Assembly: GCA_950097015.1 (NCBI GenBank)
Contig: CATNEN010000039.1
Location: 10,076,001-10,140,000 of the forward strand
Direction: 5' to 3'
From: Macrostomum hystrix
Lineage: Eukaryota; Platyhelminthes; Macrostomidae
Length of the DNA: 64,000 nt
The position numbers and the translations under genes were made by a program. The notes beneath the pieces were generated by a model. The model saw nothing but the letters and a program-made list of their open reading frames with translations, ran no database searches and had not been told where the DNA came from. This document shows positions 30,843-43,309 of the stretch, one piece after another. How positions within the stretch are numbered: the first letter of the stretch is position 1; each line of letters starts with the position of its first letter.

Positions 30843-33800
30843 ATGCCTAGCAGCAGAGCATTTCGATGGCCGGCTAGCGCTGGTGAGTGAGAATTGAACT
30901 CAAACTAATTTAACAAATTAATCAGTTTTCTCAATGCTATCCGTTCTCATATCAAATCCCATCTAAACTTCCCCTGGCCTAATGACATCCTACTCACCTT
31001 CAGTTTTCTTCTCTGAGCTTTCACCCCCATTAACTCACCCTTCATCTCCCATTCACTCATCTTCCACTTCCCATTCACTCATCTTCCACTTCCCATTCAC
31101 TCATCTTCCACTTCCCATTCACTCATCTTCCGCATCCGATTCACTCATCTTCCACATCCCATTCACTCATCTTCCACATCCCATTCACTCATCTTCCACA
31201 TCCCATTCACTCATCTTCCACATCAGATTCACTCATCTTCCACCTTCCATTCACTCATCTTCCACTTCCGATTCACACATCTTCCACCTTCCATTCACTC
31301 ATCTTCCACATCCGATTCACTCATCTTCCACCTTCCATTCACTCATCTTCCACATCAGATTCACTCATCTTCCACCTTCCATTCACTCATCTTCCACATC
31401 CGATTCACTCATCTTCCACTTCCGATTCACTCATCTTCCACCTTCCATTCACTCATCTTCCACATCAGATTCACTCATCTTCCACCTTCCATTCACTCAT
31501 CTTCCACTTCCGATTCACTCATCTTCCACCTTCCATTCACTCATCTTCCACATCCGATTCACTCAACTTCCACCTTCCATTCACTCATCCTCCACATCCG
31601 ATTCACTCATCTTCCACCTTCCATTCACTCATCTTCCACATCCGATTCACTCATCTTCCACCTTCCATTCACTCATCTTCCACATCCGATTCACTCATCT
31701 TCCACCTTCCATTCACTCATCTTCCACATCAGATTCACTCATCTTCCACCTCCCATTCACTCATCTTCCGCCTCCGATTCACTCATCTTCCACCTCCCAT
31801 TCACTCATCTTCCACCTCCCATTCACTCATCTTCCACCTCCCATTCACTCATCTTCCACCTCCCATTCACTCATCTTCCACCTCCCATTCACTCATACTC
31901 CACATCCCATTCACTCATCTTCCACTTCCCATTCACTCATCTTCCACATCAGATTCACTCATCTTCCACCTCCCATTCACTCATCCTACACATCCCATTC
32001 ACACATCTTCCACCTTCCATTCACTCATCTTCCACTTCCCATTCACTCATCCTCCACATCCCATTCACTCATCTTCCACATCCCATTCACTCATTTTCCA
32101 CATCCCATTCACACATCTTCCACCTTCCATTCACTCATCTTCCACTTCCCATTCACTCATCCTCCACATCCGATTCACTCATCTTCCACCTTCCATTCAC
32201 TCATCCTCCACATCCGATTCACTCATCTTCCACCTTCCATTCACTCATCTTCCACCTTCCATTCACTCATCTTCCACATCCGATTCACTCATCTTCCACC
32301 TTCCATTCACTCATCTTCCACATCCGATTCACTCATCTTCCACCTTTCATTCACTCATCTTCCACATCAGATTCACTTATCTTCCACCTTCCATTCACTC
32401 ATCTTCCGCCTCCGATTCACTCATCTTTCACATCAGATTCACTCATCTTCCACCTCCCATTCACTCATCTTCCACCTCCCATTCACTCATCTTCCGCATC
32501 CGATTCACTCATCTTTCACCTCCCATTCACTCATACTCCACATCCCATTCACTCATCTTCCACTTCCCATTCACTCATCTTCCACATCCCATTCACTCAT
32601 CTTCCACCTCCCATTCACTCATCCTACACATCCCATTCACACATCTTCCACATCCCATTCACTCATCTTCCACTTCCCATTCACTCATCTTCCACTTCCC
32701 ATTCACTCATCTTCCACTTCCCATTCACTCATCTTCCGCATCCGATTCACTCATCTTCCACATCCCATTCACTCATCTTCCACATCCCATTCACTCATCT
32801 TCCACATCCCATTCACTCATCTTCCACATCAGATTCACTCATCTTCCACCTTCCATTCACTCATCTTCCACTTCCGATTCACACATCTTCCACCTTCCAT
32901 TCACTCATCTTCCACATCCGATTCACTCATCTTCCACCTTCCATTCACTCATCTTCCACATCAGATTCACTCATCTTCCACCTTCCATTCACTCATCTTC
33001 CACATCCGATTCACTCATCTTCCACTTCCGATTCACTCATCTTCCACCTTCCATTCACTCATCTTCCACATCAGATTCACTCATCTTCCACCTTCCATTC
33101 ACTCATCTTCCACTTCCGATTCACTCATCTTCCACCTTCCATTCACTCATCTTCCACATCCGATTCACTCAACTTCCACCTTCCATTCACTCATCCTCCA
33201 CATCCGATTCACTCATCTTCCACCTTCCATTCACTCATCTTCCACATCCGATTCACTCATCTTCCACCTTCCATTCACTCATCTTCCACATCCGATTCAC
33301 TCATCTTCCACCTTCCATTCACTCATCTTCCACATCAGATTCACTCATCTTCCACCTCCCATTCACTCATCTTCCGCCTCCGATTCACTCATCTTCCACC
33401 TCCCATTCACTCATCTTCCACCTCCCATTCACTCATCTTCCACCTCCCATTCACTCATCTTCCACCTCCCATTCACTCATCTTCCACCTCCCATTCACTC
33501 ATACTCCACATCCCATTCACTCATCTTCCACTTCCCATTCACTCATCTTCCACATCAGATTCACTCATCTTCCACCTCCCATTCACTCATCCTACACATC
33601 CCATTCACACATCTTCCACCTTCCATTCACTCATCTTCCACTTCCCATTCACTCATCCTCCACATCCCATTCACTCATCTTCCACATCCCATTCACTCAT
33701 TTTCCACATCCCATTCACACATCTTCCACCTTCCATTCACTCATCTTCCACTTCCCATTCACTCATCCTCCACATCCGATTCACTCATCTTCCACCTTCC

Positions 33801-36346
33801 ATTCACTCATCCTCCACATCCGATTCACTCATCTTCCACCTTCCATTCACTCATCTTCCACCTTCCATTCACTCATCTTCCACATCCGATTCACTCATCT
33901 TCCACCTTCCATTCACTCATCTTCCACATCCGATTCACTCATCTTCCACCTTTCATTCACTCATCTTCCACATCAGATTCACTTATCTTCCACCTTCCAT
34001 TCACTCATCTTCCGCCTCCGATTCACTCATCTTTCACATCAGATTCACTCATCTTCCACCTCCCATTCACTCATCTTCCACCTCCCATTCACTCATCTTC
34101 CGCATCCGATTCACTCATCTTTCACCTCCCATTCACTCATACTCCACATCCCATTCACTCATCTTCCACTTCCCATTCACTCATCTTCCACATCCCATTC
34201 ACTCATCTTCCACCTCCCATTCACTCATCCTACACATCCCATTCACACATCTTCCACATCCCATTCACTCATTTTCCACATCCCATTCACACATCTTCCA
34301 CCTTCCATTCACTCATCTTCCACTTCCCATTCACTCATCCTCCACATCCCATTCACTCATTTTCCACCTCCCATTCACTCATCTTCCACCTTCCATTCAC
34401 TCATCCTCCACATCCGATTCACTCATCTTCCACCTTCCATTCACTCAGCTTCCACCTTCCATTCACTCATCTTCCACCTTCCATTCACTCATCTTCCGCC
34501 TCCGATTCACTCATCTTCCACCTCCCATTCACTCATCTTCCACCTTCCATTCACTCATCCTACACATCCCATTCACACATCTTCCACATCCCATTCACTC
34601 ATTTTCCACATCCCATTCACACATCTTCCACCTTCCATTCACTCATCTTCCACCTTCCATTCACTCATCCTCCACATCCGATTCACTCATCTTCCACCTT
34701 CCATTCACTCAGCTTCCACCTTCCATTCACTCATCTTCCACATCCGATTCACTCATCTTCCACCTTCCATTCACTCATCTTCCACATCCGATTCACTCAT
34801 CTTCCACCTTCCATTCACTCATCTTCCACATCAGATTCACTCATCTTCCACCTTCCATTCACTCATCTTCCACTTCCGATTCACTCATCTTCCACCTTCC
34901 ATTCACTCATCTTCCACATCCGATTCACTTAACTTCCACCTTCCATTCACTCATTTTCCATCCTAAATTCATTTAGCTCGTACTAAATTTATTTTTCTTA
35001 AGCCAGATGAATTTTAATTCCCTTTGCGTGGGCGGAAGTTCAGCCTATCAGCTCATTGTGATTATTATACAGTTATTCCCCGGCGCAATCTCAAATATAG
35101 AACAACTAAAAACAGATTTGGTCTTGCTTGTCATATTCCGTTTCTACCCAGTAACAATAGATTTCCTCCGATAGCGAATGATTGATCGATAGTTGAGAAT
35201 TGTGGTCATTGAAAACGTTATCCGACGTCGCATCTGTATGACCCAGCGGTCAAATTGAATGAGACGAATATTTTCGGTATGAGAGTTGAGAATACGGGTT
35301 GTTTTCAGGGATGAATTAGCGGGAGGGAGGGATGAAGCTAGCCCGACTACTCACTGTGCTCAACTAGACCATGAGTGACTGATGATGAAGTGCCAGGAAA
35401 GTATTGGCCCCACTGGCTGGGAGAATTTGCATTCCCGATAAGAGTTGATCCTATTATTCAATTTGAAATATTCCTTCGCATACACCATCAGAGCATCGGG
35501 CAGGACCAATCGATTTCATTTACTTTCCTAGCTCATTTATTGTCGGCTTGGGAATAAAAAAATCTGCTTGAGTGAAAATATAATCACTCATTTTCTAACC
35601 CGGATAATTCCGATTATTTTTCAGTTTAAGTCTTGATTTATGCTGACAAGTCTTTGAAACTATTTACAGTTATTAATGACAAACAGCTTAGAGTAAGTAT
35701 TTTCGTACTTTCATTGCCTCCCCTCCTAGATTGCTTGCATTACCAAGAAACCTCACTTCCAGATTACTCTTTCACTTCTCTCATAGGCTGATAGTCAAAT
35801 ACCTCGACCACCTCACACCTCACTCCCTCAACCACCTCACTCCCTCAACCAACTCACTCATTGGACAGCCTTAATCAAAGCTCTCATTGGTTGATGAGAG
35901 CTCACAACCTCACACTCCCAGAATACCGTTATCTTTACTCTCATTGGCTGATAATCAAACAACGCATTTTCTTCACGACTTCACTTCAAGCTACTCTTCT
36001 CCTTGCTCTGATTGGCTACATAAAAAACTTCTCGAGACAAAACCCTCATAAACCTCTGCCCCTCCCAGCCACAATAGCCGCATGGCTGCTGTTGCTGATT
36101 GCAGGGCTGCTGTGCCTCCAATTGGTGACTGTGCGAGCCTTCGCCATTCAGAGCGACTCGGAGTACTACAAAAACAAAGACTATGGCGTCAGCAAGTATG
36201 ACGAGTTTGACAACGGCTTGAAACGATCGGCATTTCCAACCCTCGGCGACTACATGCCGCTGGACCCCGAGAGCCTGCGCCTTATCATTCAGGAGCAGCG
36301 GCGGCAGGCCAAGGGAGGCCGCAGCTCTCCGGGCTTTCTTGGCTGA
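30843..36346 (+). CDS. Small secreted, peptide-precursor-like protein (2 exons)
   Basis: I do not recognise this family. Exon 1 30843-30882 (donor CTG/GTGAGTG, one base left over) and exon 2 36069-36346 (acceptor CTCCCAG, two bases completing the codon) join in phase into 105 residues. The start reads MPSSRAFRWPASAA, followed by a strong hydrophobic signal core (AAWLLLLIAGLLCLQLV) and a plausible cleavage after VRAFA. The secreted part is about 66 residues and contains a dibasic KR, a segment SAFPTLGDYMPLDPESLRL, then a dibasic RR and a Gly/Ser-rich end, as in neuropeptide or hormone precursors. The upstream CCAAT/TATA pair supports exon 1. The intron (5186 bp) is nearly filled by the 22-bp array. 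Splicing is inferred; exon 2 alone is firmly coding-like. Confidence 0.6.
31030..34965 (+). repeat. 22-bp minisatellite, 3.9 kb, in the small gene's intron
   Basis: About 178 units of TCTTCCACCTCCCATTCACT plus CA with fixed variant positions (CATCAGATT, CTTCCGATT, CCTACACAT). None of the three frames of the unit contains a stop, so a 1316-codon frame stays open by arithmetic alone. The segment about 31215-32664 is repeated almost exactly at about 32821-34270, an offset of 1606 bp or 73 units. Confidence 0.97.
34966..36068 (+). other. Remainder of the small gene's intron
   Basis: Unique sequence without a domain. 35780-36010 has loosely repeated CTCATTGGCTGAT-like motifs (ATTGG at several sites) and CACCTCACTCCCTCAACCA repeats. 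These could be a second promoter with inverted CCAAT boxes, but the exon 2 frame has no convincing start codon here. Confidence 0.4.
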
Positions 36347-36589
36347 CTGGCCGCATTTATCAAAGACCCGAGAAGGAGACAGTCGTTTGATTAATCGACT
36401 TGCATTAGTAGTTAGCTATTCTGATGCCTTCAAGAACATTCCTTCCACCTAAAGCTGTGAAATTGTTGCTCTGTGAAATCAGTGAGTGCCGTTGCGAAAA
36501 AATACAATGAATTTAGAGTTATAATAACCGTCTGCAATGTCAACCAGAGCGAATACATGACTATGCTGCAACTCATTTTTACTGCGGTT

Positions 36590-37785
36590 CCTGCTTCGAC
36601 TCCCTAGTTTTGATTTCTGCTTCGATTCTATTGCTATGGTTCCTGCTTCGATTCCGTAGATTTGACTCCTGCTTCGATTCCGTAGCTTTGACTCCTGCTT
36701 CCGTTCCGTAGATATGGTTCCTGCTTCGATTCCGTAGATTTGACTCCTGCTTCGATTCCGTAGCTTTGACTCCTGCTTCCGTTCCGTAGATATGGTTCCT
36801 GCTTCGATTCCGTAGATATGGTTCCTGCTTCGATTTCGTAGATATGGTTCCTGCTTCGATTCCGTAGATATGGTTCCTGCTTCGATTCCGTAGATATGGT
36901 TCCTGCTTCGATTCCGTAGATATGGTTCCTGCTTCGATTCCGTAGCTTTGACTCCTGCTTCGATTTCTGCTTCGATTCTATTGTGATGGCTCCTGCTTCG
37001 ATTCTATAACTATATTTCCTGCTTTGATTCCGTAGATTTGATTCCTGCTTCGATTCCGTGAATATGGTTTCTGCATCGATTCCGTAGCTTTGACTCCTGC
37101 TTCGATTCCGTAGCTTTGATTCCTTCTTCGATTCTATTGCGATAGTTCCTGCTTCGATTCCGTAGCTTTGATTCCTTCTTCGATTCTATTGCGATGGTTC
37201 CTGCTTCGATTTCGTAGCTATGGTTCCTGCTTCGATTCCGTAGCTTTGATTTCTGCTTCGATTCTATTGCTATGTTTCCTGCTTTGGTTCCGTAGATTTG
37301 ATTCCTGCTTCGATTCCGCAAATATGGTTCCTGCTTCGATTCCGTAGCTTTGATTCCTTCTTGGATTCTATTGCGATGGTTCCTGCTTCGATTCCGTAGC
37401 TTTGATTCTGCTTCAATTCTATTGCTATGGTTTCTGCTTCGATTCCGTAGCTTTGATTCCTTCTTCGATTCTATTGCGATGGTTCCTGCTTTGATTCCGT
37501 AGCTTTGATTCCTGCTTCGATTCCGTAGCTTTGATTCCTGCTTCGATTCCGTAGCTTTGATTCCTGCTTCGATTCCGTAGCTTTGACTCCTGCTTCGATT
37601 CCGTAGCTTTGATTCCTGCTTCGATTCCGTATAGCTTTGATTCTGCTTCAATTCTATTGCTATGGTTTCTGCATCGATTCCGTAGCTTTGACTCCTGCTT
37701 CAATTCCGTAGCTTTGATTCCTTCTTCGATTCTATTGCGATGGTTCCTGCTTTGATTCCGTAGCTTTGACTCCTGCTTTTTTACC
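36590..37785 (+). repeat. 26-bp minisatellite
   Basis: About 46 units built on TGCTTCGATTCCGTAGCTTT plus GATTCC, with GATATGGTTCC and TTCTATTGCGATGG variants. Begins about 245 bp after the small gene's stop codon. Minus-strand frames are artefacts. Confidence 0.95.
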
Positions 37786-38155
37786 GGTCTCTGCTAGAAT
37801 GATTGGATGGTCAATAAAAGATAATTGCAATTAGCCCGTCAATACGATGTTCATATGATCTTGAAGGGTGATTCTATACCTGTCTCAAACTATTCACGAT
37901 GCAAGGAAAGAAATTTTATTTCTAATCGCTGATTCTCTCATCACTGAAATCTAATCGATGACTATTGAATGACTGCATGGAAAGGGCTCATTCGTGATTT
38001 ATAAGCTTTCTTTCTTTATAAGCTTGATTTATAAGTTCATTCTTTCATTCGTGATTTATAAGCCATTAATTTGTAATTTTAGGAAGTCATTTCAGTTTAG
38101 GCGTGGCTCACAGTAATTCTAGTATCCTAATGTATTCTAGCATCTGTTAGTAGCC
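37786..38155. other. Spacer between arrays
   Basis: AT-rich unique DNA. An AATAAA at about 37814 could be a distal poly(A) signal for the small gene, but nothing else supports this. Confidence 0.3.
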
Positions 38156-38159
38156 TTCT

Positions 38160-40857
38160 TTAATTGGTCCTCACAGACAGTGACTGTCCTTCTTTAACTG
38201 GTCCTCACAGACAGTGACTGTCCTTCTTTAACTGGTACTCACAGACAGTGACTGTCCTTTTTTAACAGGTCGTCACAGACAGTGACTGTCCTTTTTTAAC
38301 AGGTCGTCACAGACAGTGACTGTCCTTCTTTACCTGGTGCTCACAGACAGTGACTGTCCATCTTTAACTGGTCCTCACAGACAGTGACTGTCCTTCTTTA
38401 ACTGGTCCTCACAGACAGTGACTGTCCTTCTTTAACTGGTCCTCACAGACAGTGACTGTCCTTCTTTAATTGGTCCTCACAGACAGTGACTGTCCTTCTT
38501 TAATTGGTGCTCACAGACAGTGACTGTCCTTCTTTAATTGGTCCTCACAGACAGTGACTGTCCTTTTTTAACAGGTCCTCACAGACAGTGACTGTCCTTC
38601 TTTACCTGGTGCTCACAGACAGTGACTGTCCTTCTTTAATTGGTCCTCACAGACAGTGACTGTCCTTCTTTAATTGGTCCTCACAGACAGTGACTGTCCT
38701 TCTTTAATTGGTCCTCACAGACAGTGACTGTCCTTCTTTAATTGGTCCTCACAGACAGTGACTGTCCTTTTTTAACAGGTCCTCACAGACAGTGACTGTC
38801 CTTCTTTACCTGGTGCTCACAGACAGTGACTGTCCTTCTTTAACTGGTCCTCACAGACAGTGACTGTCCTTCTTTAATTGGTCCTCACAGACAGTGACTG
38901 TCCTTTTTTAACAGGTCCTCACAGACAGTGACTGTCCTTCTTTACCTGGTGCTCACAGACAGTGACTGTCCATCTTTAACTGGTCCTCACAGACAGTGAC
39001 TGTCCTTCTTTAACTGGTCCTCACAGACAGTGACTGTCCTTCTTTAACTGGTCCTCACAGACAGTGACTGTCCTTCTTTAACTGGTCCTCACAGACAGTG
39101 ACTGTCCTTCTTTAACTGGTACTCACAGACAGTGACTGTCCTTCTTTAACTGGTCCTCACAGACATTGACTGTCCTTCTTTAACTGGTACTCACAGACAT
39201 TGACTGTCCTTCGTTAACTGGTACTCACAGACAGTGACTGTCCTTCTTTAACTGGTCCTCACAGACAGTGACTGTCCTTCTTTAACTGGTCCTCACAGAC
39301 AGTGACTGTCCTTCTTTAACTGGTACTCACAGACAGTGACTGTCCTTTTTTAACAGGTCGTCACAGACAGTGACTGTCCTTTTTTAACAGGTCGTCACAG
39401 ACAGTGACTGTCCTTCGTTAACTGGTACTCACAGACAGTGACTGTCCTTCTTTTACTGGTCCTCACAGACAGTGACTGTCCTTCTTTAACTGGTCCTCAC
39501 AGACAGTGACTGTCCTTCTTTAACTGGTACTCACAGACATTGACTGTCCTTCGTTAACTGGTACTCACAGACAGTGACTGTCCTTCTTTAACTGGTCCTC
39601 ACAGACAGTGACTGTCCTTCTTTAACTGGTACTCACAGACAGTGACTGTCCTTCTTTAACTGGTACTCACAGACAGTGACTGTCCTTCTTTAACTGGTAC
39701 TCACAGACAGTGACTGTCCTTCTTTAACTGGTACTCACGGACAGTGACTGTCCTTCTTTAACTGGTCCTCACAGACAGTGACTGTCCTTCTTTAACTGGT
39801 CCTCACAGACAGTGACTGTCCATCTTTAACTGGTCCTCACAGACAGTGACTGTCCTTCTTTAACTGGTACTCACAGACAGTGACTGTCCTTCTTTAACTG
39901 GTCCTCACAGACAGTGACTGTCCTTTTTTAACTGGTACTCACAGACAGTGACTGTCCTTCTTTAACTGGTCCTCACAGACAGTGACTGTCCTTCTTTAAC
40001 TGGTCCTCACAGACAGTGACTGTCCTTCTTTAACTGGTCCTCACAGACAGTGACTGTCCTTCTTTAACTGGTACTCACAGACCTGTCCATCTTTAACTGG
40101 TACTCACAGACAGTGACTGTCCTTCTTTAACTGGTACTCACAGACAGTGACTGTCCTTCTTTAACTGGTCCTCACAGACATTGACTGTCCTTTTTTAACT
40201 GGTACTCACAGACAGTGACTGTCCTTCTTTAACTGGTCCTCACAGACAGTGACTGTCCTTCTTTAACTGGTCCTCACAGACAGTGACTGTCCTTCTTTAA
40301 CTGGTACTCACAGACAGTGACTGTCCTTCTTTAACTGGTCCTCACAGACAGTGACTGTCCTTTTTTAACTGGTACTCACAGACAGTGACTGTCCTTCTTT
40401 AACTGGTCCTCACAGACAGTGACTGTCCTTCTTTAACTGGTCCTCACAGACAGTGACTTTCCTTCTTTAACTGGTCCTCACAGACAGTGACTGTCCTTCT
40501 TTAACTGGTACTCACAGACCTGTCCATCTTTAACTGGTACTCACAGACAGTGACTGTCCTTCTTTAACTGGTACTCACAGACCTGTCCATCTTTAACTGG
40601 TACTCACAGACAGTGACTGTCCTTCTTTAACTGGTACTCACAGACAGTGACTGTCCTTCTTTAACTGGTCCTCACAGACAGTGACTGTCCTTTTTTAACT
40701 GGTACTCACAGACAGTGACTGTCCTTCTTTAACTGGTCCTCACAGACAGTGACTGTCCTTCTTTAACTGGTCCTCACAGACAGTGACTGTCCTTCTTTAA
40801 CTGGTCCTCACAGACAGTGACTGTCCTTCTTTAACTGGTCCTTACAGACAGTGACGG
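38160..40857 (+). repeat. 34-bp satellite with palindromic core (main array)
   Basis: About 79 units, each with ACAGACAGTGACTGTCCTTC and TTTAACTGGTCCTC. GACAGT-G-ACTGTC is an inverted repeat with a one-base centre. Variants (GGTACTCAC, TTTTTTAACAGGTCGTC, TTTACCTGGTGCTC) repeat in blocks. The family recurs at 44725-45190 and 53290-53405. Confidence 0.97.
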
Positions 40858-41105
40858 TCGCACAGATACTGTACGCAGGCACACACTCACACAGGTGTGT
40901 ACATCTGCCCTGACTTTCTCATCATCAGGCAGTGTACATTTCACTGTGCCTTGGAGGTTGGCCCCCAATGGCGTAAATTGCACGACAAGCCCCCAAGCCT
41001 TCTCTCCGCGGCTGCACCCCAAATAAATGTGGCCTCGCCGTGGAATGGAACTTGGGGACCGTGGTGCGAGAGGCAAACGCTTTAACCGCTCTGCCACTGA
41101 CCCCT
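40858..41105 (-). mobile_element. tRNA-derived SINE (family 1), best copy
   Basis: Read on the minus strand from 41105: A box TGGCAGAGCGG (complement of 41087-41097), then a B-box-like AGTTCCATTCC (complement of 41042-41052), then the family body ending near CACAGATACTG reversed at about 40860. Satellite-like sequence (CTTACAGAC...GTGAC) lies on both sides, so the SINE probably inserted into the 34-bp satellite. Confidence 0.8.
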
Positions 41106-42060
41106 CTTACTGATCCTTACAGACTGTGACAGTCGATTCTGATTTTCAGCACTTGTTTAATGAATTTTCTTATTCAATGTTTGGCAACGACTTACTGTTT
41201 GCATTTAGCAATTTCGCATGGTTAAACACAAACGTGGCGTGGATAGGAAATGAAATATTAAACAAAAACCTACAAATTGTGCAGCTTTCTCTGCATGTAA
41301 ACATGTTGCATCCAGGCCCGCAAGTGGCACTAGCGTTCCCGGCGGGTATTTACAGCCATCTAGACGCAAAGCTCCATGGACAGTGGAACTGTGGAACCAA
41401 CTGGTTGTTGGAGACGTCGTCCAACTCATCAACAGACACGGTGCATGGAATCCTAGCAGTGTGAAGCTTGATGGTGTTTTCAGCCTTTGTACTCTCCTTA
41501 AGAGCTTTCACTGCATCTAGGGCCTCGCATTCACGAACAGCTCTCACTGCTGGAACAGAGTAGGGATCACGAAAATCTAAACCTTCAATCAGAATCTCTT
41601 CCAAGTCGCGCAATTTGGGTCATAATCGCCGCAGAAATCTTCCGCAAAGTGCAATAATTATAGGATTTATTAAGACTCGCTCTTCCATTTGTTCTTCCTC
41701 AATGGACGTAATTTTTCTTTCGCTTCTTCGCTCAAGTTTCTATTTTACAAGTATAACATACATGTACTTTTACCATAGACATCGCTAGACATGGCTCCGG
41801 GATTTATACTCCCGTATAAATGTATAACTCCGGGATTTATACATACTCCTCCTTTTCTTAGTGTGGCTACAGAAAAAAAGTCCTCGGAAGTTCGTAGGTT
41901 AAATGAGGGTTCACGCTAGATTCCTTGGCTCTTTCTTTACCTCGATGGCTTCGCCTCGGCCTAAGAAGCGCGTCCTCGGCCTTTCTCTCCCATAGAAACC
42001 AAAAGAACATACAATTATATAAATAAGCTAGAAAGATTTCTAATAGTACAACACAAAAGT
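41106..42060. other. Unclassified DNA with an ORF remnant
   Basis: A minus-strand frame at 41350-41613 (LEEILIEGLDFRDPYSVPAV) has protein-like composition but no domain I recognise, and is broken on both sides. Probably a relic of a mobile element. Confidence 0.3.
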
Positions 42061-42374
42061 TCATCTCACAAAAGTCATGCATGAAAAAAGCACAGTAGAG
42101 CTGAAATTTGACATAGACAAAAGGCGGGCACCCCTGTGTCAGCCAGCGCTGCCATAGACCGAGCCGGCTCGGACCTGTATTTTCTGCAGCATATTGAAGG
42201 GGCAGCGACCCGAAACGAAGAATCAAATCCAACAACTGACAACACTCGACTAAGCATTCTGGCCGATTCTACTCAGCCGTTGCAAACCTGATCAGCAATT
42301 CAACTGCCACCTGCCAGCTAATCGACCAAATCTAACTGGGCTATTCGGAATCGAAGCTGGCAATCTTGGCGACT

Positions 42375-43144
42375 ATGAAGCTGGTTATTGTTTGCGTGTT
42401 TCTTGCACTTGGAGGCATTCAGCTGGCTGATTGTATTAAATGTATCGAATCGAAAACTGCGAAGGCAAAATATCATACGTACAAGCAAGATTCAATGAAT
42501 GGTATTGAAAAACATTGTAGTCCAAGCACCACCAAGTGTCATTTGGATTATTATCGTGAAGTTCAAGCTCATGAAGTGGTGAGCGACCAAATGAATTCAA
42601 CTAATTTAATTAGCATATCAATTCGAAATCTTAAAGCAACAGTTTTCCCTATAAATTTTGCCCTATGCGGAAACTTTTTTAGCAACTGAACTATTTTAGC
42701 TATGGTTGCGGCGCCTGTCACCGTGTAAAATATTGCAAAGACTGCACGGGTGATAACTGCAATAAAGCGAGTAACTTCATCGATGATCTAGAACGTAATC
42801 TGGTACCATGCCTTTACTACACATCATTGTCTAAAGAACGGAAACCTCCAGAGGAAACTTTATGCTATCCATCAGAAAAGTGCCTTAAATTGATTGCTAG
42901 AAAGAAACTATCTAAGACGTCATTTCCAGCGAACACAACCATTATCGGCTGTTCACAATATCTGGATATAGATAGCCATGACTCCTTAGAACGCTACGAA
43001 TGTAGACCAAACGCAGAAAAAACTGATTGTATTGCATGGCACTCGAATTGGCTGTTTATATCCGTTTTGCTGGTCTGCGCGATGCTGATCGTGATTCTGA
43101 TTGCGCTGTTTATTAAGTTCTGGCTGAAAAAAAGAAAACGCTAA
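42375..43144 (+). CDS. Ly6/uPAR-like membrane protein, paralogue A
   Basis: Exons 42375-42578 and 42683-43144 (donor GTG/GTGAGC, acceptor TTTTTTAG, phase 0), 221 residues. Signal peptide MKLVIVCVFLALGGIQLADC. The ectodomain is Cys-rich and holds the three-finger signature near YCKDCTGDNCN, followed by a second Cys set (LCYPSEKCLK, ERYECRPNAEKTDC). It ends in a hydrophobic helix (LFISVLLVCAMLIVILIALF) and a basic tail KFWLKKRKR. Most Ly6 proteins are GPI-anchored; the basic tail after the helix argues for a type I transmembrane protein. Likely a cell-surface binding or modulatory protein; no ligand can be named. A closely similar paralogue is at 56723 including shared upstream sequence (42060-42374). 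Confidence 0.85.
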
Positions 43145-43309
43145 AAGTCTCCTCTCAATATCAAAAACTGACCGATTTCCTTTGCAAATCTCAAGCATGC
43201 CAGGCTTGTCATATTTTATGAAAAAAAATATATATATCTGAATTCGGAATAATTTTTAACACTCCGTGCAAGCTGCACAATGATCACTTACACCTGGCTT
43301 TGTCACATA

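Noticed and set aside
30982-34932. 1316-codon open frame as a giant repetitive protein
   Set aside because: It is the 22-bp array read through; the unit has no stop in any frame, and composition simply cycles every 22 residues.
36080-36192. ATG with good Kozak context (GCCGCATGG) as start of the peptide gene
   Set aside because: It opens a different frame that stops after about 37 codons without hydrophobic or processing features. The signal-peptide frame needs an upstream exon, and the 30843 exon fits in phase.
38160-40857. Regularly repeated palindromic 34-bp units as a CRISPR array
   Set aside because: The whole unit repeats with no unique spacers and no cas genes are present; the context is a eukaryotic genome.
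41867-42257. Minus-strand 122- and 60-codon frames, repeated at 56302-56605, as a divergent gene pair
   Set aside because: They recur only because the Ly6 upstream region is duplicated; there is no domain and the two versions differ at the C-terminal side.
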